Part shown: one piece after another, positions 1 through 7,946 of the stretch
Layout: each line of letters opens with the position of its first letter
How positions within the stretch are numbered: position 1 is the stretch's first letter
NCBI RefSeq assembly: GCF_003176895.1
Contig: NZ_QGTD01000004.1
Location: 310,001 to 374,000 of the forward strand
DNA length: 64,000 nucleotides
Source: Gracilibacillus dipsosauri
Lineage (GTDB): Bacteria > Bacillota > Bacilli > Bacillales > Amphibacillaceae
Reading direction: 5' to 3'
The notes under the pieces: generated by a model
Databases searched by the model: none
What the model saw: the letters and a program-made list of their open reading frames with translations, nothing else
What the model was told of the DNA's origin: nothing
Program-made: the position numbers and the translations under genes

Positions 1-54
1 AATCATTCGATTTTCCACTAACGTCTCTTCATTCCAAGCTTGCGCTTCACTCAT
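1..54 (-). CDS. hsdR: Start of probable HsdR restriction subunit (partial, cut by window edge)
   Basis: An ATG at 54 overlaps the hsdS stop codon in an ATGA arrangement and opens a frame that stays open to the window edge (18 residues, starting MSEAQAWNEETL). Translational coupling behind hsdM and hsdS makes the type I restriction/translocase subunit the expected product. Only the N-terminus is visible, so the identity rests on operon position. It could be another gene inserted in the operon. Confidence 0.5.
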   Translation of the reverse strand, partial: MSEAQAWNEETLVENRMI

Positions 55-1289
55 GACGAAACCTCCTCGTTATCGTTGATTGGGACACGGACTCTGCCTG
101 TTAGGAGTTGTTGCATAAGCCCTTGTTTTAAACTATTTAAATATTCAATTCCTTTTTTTTCAGATATTAATTTTTCGTCTATTTCATTTAATATGCTAGC
201 AATTTTGTTTTGTTCTAATTCGCTGGGATATGCTACTTTTATCTTCCTAATAGTTTGTTGATTCAATTTAGGTTGTGCAGACCCTGAAATATATTTTTCA
301 TAATCAATTGATTCTAAATAGTATTCCAAATAATCTATGTTAATAGATGTGGGTCTTAGCACATGAGCATGATTATTAACCCAAGTTTTTCCGACAATTT
401 TAAAAGCAATTGGCAAATTTCTTGACTTTAAATTTTCCCCATCTTCTGCTAACAGTACTAATGGTTCATCGAAAATAAAATCATTAACCCAATCAATTAT
501 TCCTGATGCGCCATAATATGGAATTTCACCATCTATCAGTTCACGGTCTGCTTTTTTAATTGGCTTTCTTTGCCCATCTAATATTTCAACTACCTCAGAT
601 AATTCAATTACACTCCAACTTACTGGGAGTTCACCTATGTCTGAATCCTTAAATTCCGTATGTTTAATCCCCTTTGTAAACAACTGTTGCATTAATCCTT
701 TTTTTACCGTCTCTGTTTGTTCGATGATTTGTTCTGTTTTTTCAATGGCCTCATCAACGGAGGTTAGGATTGCTGCAATTTTTTGTTGTTCTTTGATTGT
801 CGGAAAAGGAAGCATAATATCAAAAAATTCTTTTACACCTATGTTCAATAAGCCGTGAGCTCTTCCACCCTCTTTTGCAATCATTCTGACCTCGTTATAC
901 CAGAGAGAACTTTCAAATAGATATTTCAGAAATTCATTATTAACATCTTTCTTCTTATTTCTGAAACAAATATACAAAGTTGATACAACACCTACAGGGT
1001 ACTTTTCAAGCATTTTTATAACGCCGTATGGGTATCCTTTGGAGTAACTTTTATTATAAGCAAAATCTCCTTTTCTTAAGTAGAAGTACTTAGATAAATT
1101 TTTACTAGCTACTGATTTATTAAAATAATCTTTTTGATTAACAAGTCCATCTCTAGCTGATATTGTTAGTACATTTTCAGAACGATTCTCATTTTTTTCC
1201 GTTACTCTTTCAACTATTGAATGTAGTGGATTTAAACTCCAATTAGGAGGCACAAACCCAAACGGGGTCTTTTTAAAATTACTACTCAT
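51..1289 (-). CDS. hsdS: Type I restriction-modification specificity subunit HsdS
   Basis: A 412-residue protein with the two-halved architecture of HsdS: target recognition domain 1, a conserved helical spacer near residues 165-205 (IKEQQKIAAILTSVDEAIEK), target recognition domain 2, and a second spacer near residues 365-400 with the same EQNKIASILNEIDEK pattern. HsdS sets the DNA sequence recognised by the methylase and restriction complex. It overlaps the end of hsdM by 8 bases and the start of the next gene by 4, so the three are translationally coupled. Length and both repeats look intact, so the subunit is probably functional. Target recognition domains vary quickly, so the target sequence cannot be read. 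Confidence 0.95.
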   Translation of the reverse strand: MSSNFKKTPFGFVPPNWSLNPLHSIVERVTEKNENRSENVLTISARDGLVNQKDYFNKSVASKNLSKYFYLRKGDFAYNKSYSKGYPYGVIKMLEKYPVGVVSTLYICFRNKKKDVNNEFLKYLFESSLWYNEVRMIAKEGGRAHGLLNIGVKEFFDIMLPFPTIKEQQKIAAILTSVDEAIEKTEQIIEQTETVKKGLMQQLFTKGIKHTEFKDSDIGELPVSWSVIELSEVVEILDGQRKPIKKADRELIDGEIPYYGASGIIDWVNDFIFDEPLVLLAEDGENLKSRNLPIAFKIVGKTWVNNHAHVLRPTSINIDYLEYYLESIDYEKYISGSAQPKLNQQTIRKIKVAYPSELEQNKIASILNEIDEKLISEKKGIEYLNSLKQGLMQQLLTGRVRVPINDNEEVSS

Positions 1290-2766
1290 CGAACCCCAAC
1301 TCCTTTAAATACATATTCATCTTGGATTCAATATCATTTCTTTCATTTTCCAGTTGCTTTAAATCTTTCAAAACAGAATTAACATCTATCTCCTCTTCTT
1401 CTTCAGTTGTGTCAATGTAGCGGGCAATGTTTAAGTTGTATTCATTTTCTTCAACTTCTTTTAAGTCAACTACACGACAGTATTTGTCTTTGTCTTCCCA
1501 TGCATCATAAGCTTGTACAATTCTCTCAATATCTTTATCTCCAAGAATATTCTGATTTGTTCCTTCTTGATATTCTTTCGACCCATCTAAAATAAAAACT
1601 TTACCTTTGTGATTATCTGTTTTCTTGCGGTTTAAAATTAAGATACAAGCTGGAATACCTGTACCATAGAAGAGATTCGATGGTAAACCAATAATGGCTT
1701 CAACTAAATCTTCTTTTATCAGCCCTTCTCGAATTTTTCCTTCTGCACCACCACGGAATAATACACCATGTGGCATAACCACACCCGCTTTCCCTTCATG
1801 GTTTAGTGTCGATACCATGTGTTGAACAAATCCATAGTCGCCAGCATTTTTAGGCGGGATGCCAAAACGGAAACGCCCATATTCATCGGCTTCAGCTTCT
1901 TCCCTTCCCCAGTTCTTTAATGAAAAAGGTGGATTCGCAATGACACGGTCATATAATAGAAGTTCTTTATCATCACCTAAAAGCTTAGGGTCACGAATCG
2001 TATCCCCACGCTCAATTCTGTGGTCACTTAAACCATGTAATAATAGATTCATTTTACAAATTGCCCACGTATTTAAGTTTCTCTCTTGACCATGCAACGT
2101 CAAATTACGTGCATCGCCACCTTGTGATTTAATAAAATCTACTGATTGAATCAGCATACCACCAGAACCAACCGTTGGGTCACATACCCGCATTCCTTCT
2201 TCAGGTTTAATTAGGTTGACAATCAGTTCTACGACTTTTGTAGGTGTATAGAATTCGCCACCTTTTTTTCCAGCATCATCAGCGAACTGTTTAATTAAAT
2301 ATTCATAAGCACGACCTAACATGTCTGGTTCCGATAGATTGCCATTACTTAAATCTATGGATGAAAAATGTTGAACAAGCTGCATTAATAACTTATCAGG
2401 TAATTTATCTTTATCATTAAAATCAATATTAGCTAACACACCATCTAATGACGGATTTTCTTCTTCTAATGCTTCAAAGGCTTTGTTAATTGTATTACCA
2501 ATATCTTGTGTTTGAATTTGAATATGTGTCCAGCGAGCCCTTTCTGGAACAAAGAATTGGTGTTCATCACGGTCATACCAACCATAATCATCATTTTCTT
2601 CTCGTTCTATTTCTTTCGCAGTTTCAATAAAAACATCACTTAATCGTTTTAAAAACAACAAACCAAATATGTAATTTTTATAATCAGATGAATCAATGCT
2701 TCCTCGTAAGATATTAGCTGATTCCCATAAATGTGATTCTAATTGTTGTAACGTCAACTTAGACAT
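1282..2766 (-). CDS. hsdM: Type I restriction-modification methyltransferase HsdM
   Basis: A 494-residue N6-adenine methyltransferase. An N-terminal HsdM helical domain (about residues 5-140) is followed by the SAM-binding motif DPTVGSGG near residue 197 and the catalytic NPPF motif near residue 278. The end (about 450-494) is coiled-coil-like, as usual for HsdM contacts with HsdS. It is the first gene of the hsd operon, read leftward. The leader 2767-2900 is AT-rich, with TTTGATATATTTGTAATATA on the coding strand as a possible promoter. The enzyme protects host DNA, and with HsdR it restricts foreign DNA. Hsd operons are common cargo of elements inserted at rlmH. Confidence 0.96.
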   Translation of the reverse strand: MSKLTLQQLESHLWESANILRGSIDSSDYKNYIFGLLFLKRLSDVFIETAKEIEREENDDYGWYDRDEHQFFVPERARWTHIQIQTQDIGNTINKAFEALEEENPSLDGVLANIDFNDKDKLPDKLLMQLVQHFSSIDLSNGNLSEPDMLGRAYEYLIKQFADDAGKKGGEFYTPTKVVELIVNLIKPEEGMRVCDPTVGSGGMLIQSVDFIKSQGGDARNLTLHGQERNLNTWAICKMNLLLHGLSDHRIERGDTIRDPKLLGDDKELLLYDRVIANPPFSLKNWGREEAEADEYGRFRFGIPPKNAGDYGFVQHMVSTLNHEGKAGVVMPHGVLFRGGAEGKIREGLIKEDLVEAIIGLPSNLFYGTGIPACILILNRKKTDNHKGKVFILDGSKEYQEGTNQNILGDKDIERIVQAYDAWEDKDKYCRVVDLKEVEENEYNLNIARYIDTTEEEEEIDVNSVLKDLKQLENERNDIESKMNMYLKELGFDE

Positions 2767-2945
2767 TGCTTTACCCCCATATATTTCTTTTTACCTATAT
2801 TACAAATATATCAAATTTAGGGTGAAATAGATAGAATTGATACTAAATTGACAGATAATTCCCTTATACGAAGAAAAATTACACAATAAATCCAATCCCA
2901 AGTTATGTATGGTTGATTTCCTAATGAATTTGTTTGTTGCCCACC

Positions 2946-2968
2946 GCCTCTTTTATAGAGGCTTTTTT
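2946..2968 (+). terminator. Rho-independent terminator or leader hairpin
   Basis: GCCTC-TTTTATA-GAGGC is followed by TTTTTT. No gene is visible between the hsdM start and this hairpin, so it may end a short leader transcript or attenuate the gene that begins at 2994. Confidence 0.6.
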
Positions 2969-2993
2969 ATTTGAATTGAAAGGAGGTGAGAAT

Positions 2994-3275
2994 ATGTTAA
3001 GTCAGGATAAAAGGGCCGTAGCCAATGTCATTCAGTTTAAAGGTTATTGGACTGGATTCTTAATGGTAAGTATGGTCAACTCAACACAATGTAATGGACT
3101 ATGGTGCTGTGGAAGGAGAGTGACGATTCCAAGCTTAGAGGAACTGGAGGAACTGGAAGAAGTGGTTAAAAAGTATGTAACCGACATAAACGGTAATGGA
3201 TTAAGAAAGCAAGTGCATTTCTACCAATTACAAAACAACCGTTTAGTCAATGAAAGGAGGGTCAGAAGTGTCTAG
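2994..3275 (+). CDS. Hypothetical protein of the rlmH element
   Basis: A 93-residue protein, not recognised. I chose the ATG at 2994 because AGGAGGTGAG sits just upstream; the longer frame lacks a site. The protein has a cysteine pair (LWCCGRR near residues 36-42), an acidic Leu/Glu stretch (SLEELEELEEVVKK) and a basic C-terminus. It overlaps the next gene by 8 bases, so the two are probably co-translated. Similar gene pairs are usual in conjugative or phage-like elements, but I cannot name a family. Confidence 0.75.
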   Translation: MLSQDKRAVANVIQFKGYWTGFLMVSMVNSTQCNGLWCCGRRVTIPSLEELEELEEVVKKYVTDINGNGLRKQVHFYQLQNNRLVNERRVRSV

Positions 3276-3981
3276 AAATCAAAACAATATCGTCACGTTA
3301 ACCCAACACGAGCAGCCATTTGAATCACGTATTACTGACTCGTTACCAGATGCCAGAAAGACAGGTAAATATTTAGCTAAATTCATACAGGAACAAATGG
3401 TTGAAGGAATTGATTATGGTAAGGTCACAGGTTATTCCAGACCAACCTTACTTAAACCTGGAGCAGAAAAGATATGCCAGCATTTAAAGCTCACGATTCA
3501 GTATGAAGTAAATCATCGATTTGAAGATTGGGAACAAGGCATCTTTCATTATGAAGTGCGTGTAACTTTAACAGCTATTAATAGTACACAAAAAATTGCT
3601 GAAGGCATCGGCTCATCAAATACAAAAGAAGAACAATACAACGAACAAAGTCCTTACACAATCGTTAATACCGTTCTTAAAATGGCAAAGAAACGTGCAT
3701 TAGTTGATGCTGTATTAAACGTATCTGCTACAAGTGGTATCTTTACGCAGGACATTGAAGATATGCCTAAATCAACAGAACTCAAAGGAGGTGATGGAAC
3801 TATTACGAAGCGCCAATTAAAGAAGATTCATGAACTAGTAAACGGCCAACGGATGAATCCAGACACAGCAAGAGAAATGATGAGGCTAATGTTTGGAGTG
3901 GACCATAGCACGAAACTATCCAAGACACAGGCATCATCCTTCATCCAAGACCTTTTGCTATTAAGTGAATCAAGGAGGTGA
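3268..3981 (+). CDS. Element-encoded protein of the KPGAEK / KMAKKRALVDA family (function unknown)
   Basis: A 237-residue protein started here at GTG 3268, behind AAAGGAGGG; the upstream ATG at 3250 lies inside that ribosome site. Conserved-looking blocks are LLKPGAEKICQHLKL (about residues 66-80), a beta-rich middle, KMAKKRALVDAVLNV (about 140-154), FTQDIED (about 160-166) and a helical tail with repeated basic residues. These motifs recur in phage and ICE proteins that I recall as possible relatives of single-strand annealing or repair proteins, but that link is a memory-based inference. It overlaps the preceding gene and ends with a leftover SD-like GGAGG. Confidence 0.75.
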   Translation: MSRNQNNIVTLTQHEQPFESRITDSLPDARKTGKYLAKFIQEQMVEGIDYGKVTGYSRPTLLKPGAEKICQHLKLTIQYEVNHRFEDWEQGIFHYEVRVTLTAINSTQKIAEGIGSSNTKEEQYNEQSPYTIVNTVLKMAKKRALVDAVLNVSATSGIFTQDIEDMPKSTELKGGDGTITKRQLKKIHELVNGQRMNPDTAREMMRLMFGVDHSTKLSKTQASSFIQDLLLLSESRR

Positions 3982-4015
3982 ATGATAAGTTGAATAACAG
4001 AATATACCACTGATT

Positions 4016-4050
4016 AACTCATTGTAACGACAATTTAATGAGTTATTTTT
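4016..4050 (+). terminator. Terminator after the two-gene element operon
   Basis: AACTCATT and AATGAGTT form an 8-bp stem around a 13-base loop, followed by ATTTTT. It lies 35 bases after the stop of the preceding gene. Confidence 0.7.
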
Positions 4051-4176
4051 ATGCACAAAAAAAGAGCTCATAAAGAGCCCTAACCAATTAATTTAAGTTT
4101 AACAAAATAACTAATAATTTCAAGAGGGAGAGGCTGTAATGGTCTCTCCTTTTTCTATTTCAAGGAGGAAACTATA

Positions 4177-4785
4177 ATGAAGAATTTTATTGATAAAACA
4201 ACTTTCCAATCATTACTAACAACCACTTTACGTGAAAAGGATGATAGCTACATCGTGTCTGAATTGTTTAACCGTTATCCTTCTATCCAAGAACTACTAG
4301 ACGTTACAGAGGAGGAACTGGTTGCTATTAAAGGTATTGGTAACGTCAAAGCACAACAGATTGTTTCTGCACTAAGATTAGCTAGATTAAATCCAGTTTG
4401 CGCAGAAGAACGCTTCACAATTCGAAGTCCTGAAGATGCGTATGAATATTTATCAGACATGCAGTATTTGCAACGTGAAGAATTTGTTGTTCTTGGGCTG
4501 AATACGAAGAATGAGATTATGTTTAAGAAAACAGTTTTTACTGGGTCGCTGAATTCTAGCATTGTTCATCCAAGAGAAACGTTCAAGGAATTAATCAGAA
4601 GAAGCTGTGCATCAGCTATTGTAGCACACAACCATCCCAGTGGTTCGCCATCGCCAAGCCAAGAAGATGTACATGTTACAAAAAGGCTGGGTGAAGCAGG
4701 CAAAGTTTTAGGTATTGAAGTGCTTGACCACCTTATTATAGCTGGTGGAAAATACATTAGCCTAAAAGAAAAAGGATACCTTTAA
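4177..4785 (+). CDS. RadC-family JAB/JAMM domain protein
   Basis: A 202-residue RadC-like protein. The N-terminal half has a helix-hairpin-helix (about residues 30-68, VAIKGIGNVKAQQIVSAL). The C-terminal JAMM domain carries HNHPSGSPSPSQED near residues 149-162, matching HxHx7SxxD for zinc binding. It starts at ATG behind CAAGGAGGAA. Despite the name, RadC proteins have no firmly established repair role. Copies on mobile elements are frequent, including SCC-like elements at rlmH, so this one is more likely element cargo than the housekeeping copy. Confidence 0.93.
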   Translation: MKNFIDKTTFQSLLTTTLREKDDSYIVSELFNRYPSIQELLDVTEEELVAIKGIGNVKAQQIVSALRLARLNPVCAEERFTIRSPEDAYEYLSDMQYLQREEFVVLGLNTKNEIMFKKTVFTGSLNSSIVHPRETFKELIRRSCASAIVAHNHPSGSPSPSQEDVHVTKRLGEAGKVLGIEVLDHLIIAGGKYISLKEKGYL

Positions 4786-4841
4786 GAGTTAATGATAGCT
4801 TCTATGCAGTCTAACAATTAATAGAAGGAGGGATATGCCAT

Positions 4842-5000
4842 ATGAGTATTGGAGCGATAATCGTCGGCATCATTATTTGCTTTGCTGTATTTTACGATTC
4901 AGATAGAGAATCAACTAGTCATTTTGCTGTTGGATGCCTGCTTGTTATATTACTAGTGTTTATACTAGCAATATCGTTCATAACATCTATCAGCTATTAA
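4842..5000 (+). CDS. Small two-helix membrane protein
   Basis: A 52-residue frame with a good ribosome site (GAAGGAGGG, 9 bases before ATG). Two hydrophobic stretches, residues 3-17 and 28-50, flank a charged turn (DSDRES). It follows the RadC gene by about 55 bases and may share its transcript. No family recognised. Confidence 0.6.
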   Translation: MSIGAIIVGIIICFAVFYDSDRESTSHFAVGCLLVILLVFILAISFITSISY

Positions 5001-5022
5001 TATAGGAACTCATTAAACAACA

Positions 5023-5046
5023 GGGGCAGCTAAATAGGTTGCCCCC
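5023..5046 (+). terminator. GC-rich inverted repeat, possible terminator
   Basis: GGGGCA and TGCCCC enclose an 11-base loop, just after the small membrane protein gene. There is no T-run, so termination is uncertain. Confidence 0.4.
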
Positions 5047-5242
5047 ATTAATTAATCTATGAAAAATAACATTGCTTACACCTATATCGAATAAATTTAT
5101 TCAAAATAGTCGCAGAACCCTTAACTGGTATGGACTTAAATTTAGCCATCAGTTTATTCGTATATCATATAGTTTATACTTTCCCCTGAGCGTGTACCCA
5201 TATAATAATGAAGGCAATATATAAACCATAGACGAATAGTTA

Positions 5243-5540
5243 TTATTCTTCTATCCCCAGAAACAGCTTGACCTTATCTAATGTTGCTTTTCTAAAGTTT
5301 GTGTGTCCTTTTTCCAATTTGGATATTGTATCTACACTAATTCCAATTTTCTCAAACATACTTTTGAGACATACCGAGTGCTTTCCTTTCATCCTGTAAG
5401 TGCATTCCCAATACTCGGTTTTGATGCTCAGGGTTCTCTTGTAATGCACGAAACGCTTCCATCTCCTCTTCTGTTATATCATCTGCCTCATCTACCCAGC
5501 AATTCTCACATGTTGAATCTAAATTATGTTCATAGACCAT
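5243..5540 (-). pseudogene. Frameshifted XRE-family regulator
   Basis: Two overlapping leftward frames join into one protein. The first (from ATG 5540) ends ...ALGMSQKYV then stop. The second, +1, continues FEKIGISVDTISKLEKGHTN to the stop at 5243. Joined, they give a normal XRE helix-turn-helix. The break falls in the short T-run near 5353-5357, where one base appears to be missing. The intact product would be about 98 residues, with a Cys-containing acidic N-terminus (CENCWVDEADDITEEE). It could be a real decay event or a sequencing error in the homopolymer. Confidence 0.75.
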
Positions 5541-5963
5541 ATTACAATATTCTCCTTTTCAAGTTCTCATGCTATTCGTCAGCAATACTGACTACTTAGT
5601 AATTACTGAAATAAAAATCATTTCTGTAAAATAATATCCAATGGAAGGGAGATTTCCCCTCTTGACCATTTGAAAGAGTTTTCCCCGCACCCATACTTTC
5701 CCCTAAGCAAATACAAAGACTTATTTATTATTACTAGGTGGTACTTATGGAACCGTCCTCAATCAGTAACTTTATATACGCCGATTAATACTAACAAGTT
5801 GTTGTGCACATTCTATATACTCTTAATTGGTGTGACTCCACAACCACTTTTAGTAGTATTTGTTTCTCGCTAGAGTAGTCAGTTCACTAGTTACCATCTG
5901 CTGCATCTGATTGTGAGTAGTACGATTAATGTTACCTCTACTTATTAATAGTTACAGTAGTCA
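5541..5963. other. Intergenic stretch without a convincing gene
   Basis: About 420 bases between the broken XRE gene and the sigma-like gene. The only open frame (5670-5873, rightward) has no ribosome site and reads like chance. A leftward run near 5873-5950 encodes NRTTHNQMQQMVTSEL but lacks a clear start. The segment contains ACTTATGGAACCG (5742-5754), resembling the end of rlmH. Confidence 0.5.
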
Positions 5964-6914
5964 CTAATTGGTTGCAGTTTTATAATACTTTTTTCTTAAA
6001 TAGGCTACCCCTCTACTGACACCTGCTTTGACAGCACCTTCAGATACTTCATATTCATGGGCTATCATTTTGTAGGTCTTTCTTTCTCTATAACTACCAT
6101 CCATATACAAAGCATACTGTGGGTTACGCTCTTCTTTAACTTCCTGTATCAACTGACAGTAAGATTTGTCTCCTATTGTTTCACCATATTTGTCTACTAT
6201 TGTTCTATGATGAATTTCTTTAGCTTGCATTTCCATTAGAGTTTTATCCTCTACTGGTACGACTCTTCTTCTATACTTCTTTTTTTGTTTGGCGAGTCGA
6301 TATTTCGTTTGGACGTAACTATACGATTGTATTTTCGTTAAATACCAATGCCTTATTTTAGAAGGCAACAATTTTTTCGTAAACATAATAAATTTCCACT
6401 CTACATTGTCTTCAAGTCCAATGTCAGTCTTTCTTGCTTTATTAGGATTGTAGAAGTTAAAAAACCCCCTCACCATAAAATACGCTTCACTTAAAGCATC
6501 ATCCATATAATGAGTAAAGCCTCCATTGTATATTTCATGTTCATTTTGCATTATGGCATTATGGACACAATATTGCACAGCAATGTTTGCAAATATGGCA
6601 TCATACTCAACACCTTTCTTATCTTTTGAGAATGGACCTGAATTAAATACTTTCGCTAGAGCAAGCATTTCTGATTGTGAGATTTCTCTTGCCGCCCTTT
6701 GCACTCCATAGTCTAGTGGTACTTTATCAAGCTTTCCTTTTACTAGTTGTTGTTGTAGAAAGAGTAATTTATTTTTTGGAGTTTCATCTTGTAAGCTTAA
6801 TGGTCCATTCTTTGATACTTTTAGATGAATACTCAATAACTGCTTAATAAAGTTTGTTAATTCCTTCATAAACAAATCAATTACTTCATCAAAATTCTCA
6901 TCTTTTGTTCCCAT
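5964..6914 (-). CDS. Sigma-70-like helix-turn-helix protein of the element
   Basis: A 316-residue protein, mostly helical. The C-terminal part (about residues 255-312) has a sigma region 4-like helix-turn-helix: YKMIAHEYEVSEGAVKAGVS, then RGVAYLRKKYY. No clear sigma region 2 is seen, so it may be a sigma-like activator rather than a full sigma factor. The ATG at 6914 has GGAGGT 8 bases upstream. It is transcribed away from the XRE/recombinase module, so the 6915-7146 gap is a divergent control region. A role in regulating the element is plausible by position only. Confidence 0.7.
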   Translation of the reverse strand: MGTKDENFDEVIDLFMKELTNFIKQLLSIHLKVSKNGPLSLQDETPKNKLLFLQQQLVKGKLDKVPLDYGVQRAAREISQSEMLALAKVFNSGPFSKDKKGVEYDAIFANIAVQYCVHNAIMQNEHEIYNGGFTHYMDDALSEAYFMVRGFFNFYNPNKARKTDIGLEDNVEWKFIMFTKKLLPSKIRHWYLTKIQSYSYVQTKYRLAKQKKKYRRRVVPVEDKTLMEMQAKEIHHRTIVDKYGETIGDKSYCQLIQEVKEERNPQYALYMDGSYRERKTYKMIAHEYEVSEGAVKAGVSRGVAYLRKKYYKTATN

Positions 6915-7146
6915 TTCATAATACCTCCGATATCGTTAAAGTCTGAACTCCGATGTATTCACAAGAAGCCAATAAAATGATTCTTTTATTAGTTCTGCCT
7001 CATTATTTTGGCTCAATATGAGTAAAACCCATACTGATTATTGATTCATCGGCTCCTGCAATAAATCATCAGGTTCATGTTGTTCAGGATTATAACATCA
7101 TTCCGTTATAAATGGAAGTACTTTTGGAATTATTAAACTAAATTAC

Positions 7147-7175
7147 TTGCAAATTATTTTTTTCTTCAGTATGAT
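7147..7175 (+). promoter_or_regulatory. Sigma-A promoter of the XRE-recombinase operon
   Basis: TTGCAA, a 17-base spacer, then TATGAT, ending 29 bases before the XRE start codon. Likely autoregulated by the XRE protein (inference). Confidence 0.7.
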
Positions 7176-7204
7176 TACAATAGAAATAACAAGGAGTGAA
7201 TGAA

Positions 7205-7777
7205 ATGAATAAACTAGAGCCGTACGTAATAAAACATGAAGACTTCAATGCATTAAAGAAAATGACATCGATTGGTGAGAGAGTGCAGTGGATAAGAGAA
7301 AAAGCTAATGAAATGAATCCAGCATTTTTTACTAGGTATCGTGTAGCTGAAAAAAGCAACCTTTCCCAATCAACCATTAAACGTATTGAAGAAAATGAAG
7401 TAACAAACCCGCAACGCAAAAAACTGGAGGGTATTGCAGCATATCTTCGAGTTCCTGTTGAAGCATTTTTCGATGATTTTTATGTGGGTGAGACAAAAAG
7501 CTTTATAATATGTGAACCAGAAGATGAATCAATCAAAGAAATAGACTTAGAAGGCGTTTCATATGTGGTAGAACTAACTGCATTAACAAAGTCAATCATG
7601 GCAAACACCAATGAAGTTACCTTCGAAGATAAAGTTGAATTAACAGCACTAGATTATGAGGAGTTTATCGATGATTTAACTACTCTTGTAGAAAAGGTGA
7701 AGAAAAGGAGACAAACTTGGGAATTAAAAAGAAATGCTTATAATCGTTTGAAAGGAGTAAATGATGAAAATGACTAA
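7205..7777 (+). CDS. XRE-family transcriptional regulator
   Basis: A 190-residue DNA-binding protein. An N-terminal Xre helix-turn-helix covers about residues 20-85 (VAEKSNLSQSTIKRIEENEV, then the AAYLRVPVEAFF helix). The C-terminal half is acidic and helical, with a basic KVKKRRQTWELKRN segment. I chose ATG 7205, 8 bases after AAGGAG; the in-frame GTG at 7196 overlaps that site. It is first in an operon with the 61-aa protein and the recombinase, all overlapping, so it probably controls recombinase expression and element excision. Confidence 0.9.
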   Translation: MNKLEPYVIKHEDFNALKKMTSIGERVQWIREKANEMNPAFFTRYRVAEKSNLSQSTIKRIEENEVTNPQRKKLEGIAAYLRVPVEAFFDDFYVGETKSFIICEPEDESIKEIDLEGVSYVVELTALTKSIMANTNEVTFEDKVELTALDYEEFIDDLTTLVEKVKKRRQTWELKRNAYNRLKGVNDEND

Positions 7778-7946
7778 TCCAGAAAGCGCCCCAAATAAAG
7801 AAAAATTAACTATTAGACAAACACAGTTTCTTAAAAGATTTACAACCATAGCAAAAGAAGTGATGAATGAATACCAGCACAACACAGAAAAACAAGCAAT
7901 AGTGGAAGTAGAAATACCAACTCAAGCAAAGGAGGAGCTAGAATGA
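7761..7946 (+). CDS. Small charged protein between regulator and recombinase
   Basis: A 61-residue protein rich in Lys, Glu and Gln, with no recognised domain. AAAGGAG precedes the ATG. The gene overlaps the XRE gene by 17 bases and the recombinase start by 4 (ATGA), which implies tight translational coupling. A small partner of the recombinase, such as a directionality factor, is one possibility, but nothing in the sequence proves it. Confidence 0.75.
   Translation: MMKMTNPESAPNKEKLTIRQTQFLKRFTTIAKEVMNEYQHNTEKQAIVEVEIPTQAKEELE

Noticed and set aside
5173-5707. Similar phrases ATACTTTCCCCTGAG (5174) and ATACTTTCCCCTAAG (5693)
   Set aside because: Short, with no symmetric placement relative to genes; likely chance.
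5739-5754. ACTTATGGAACCG resembles the rlmH end (ACTTATGGTACGG at 9622-9634), a possible internal att site that would split the island in two
   Set aside because: 11 of 13 matches is expected about 0.2 times by chance in this stretch; kept only as a place to look.
5670-5873. Rightward 67-codon open frame
   Set aside because: No ribosome site, unlikely composition, inside an otherwise non-coding gap.
7196-7204. GTG start for the XRE gene
   Set aside because: The codon overlaps the ribosome binding site; ATG 7205 is better spaced.
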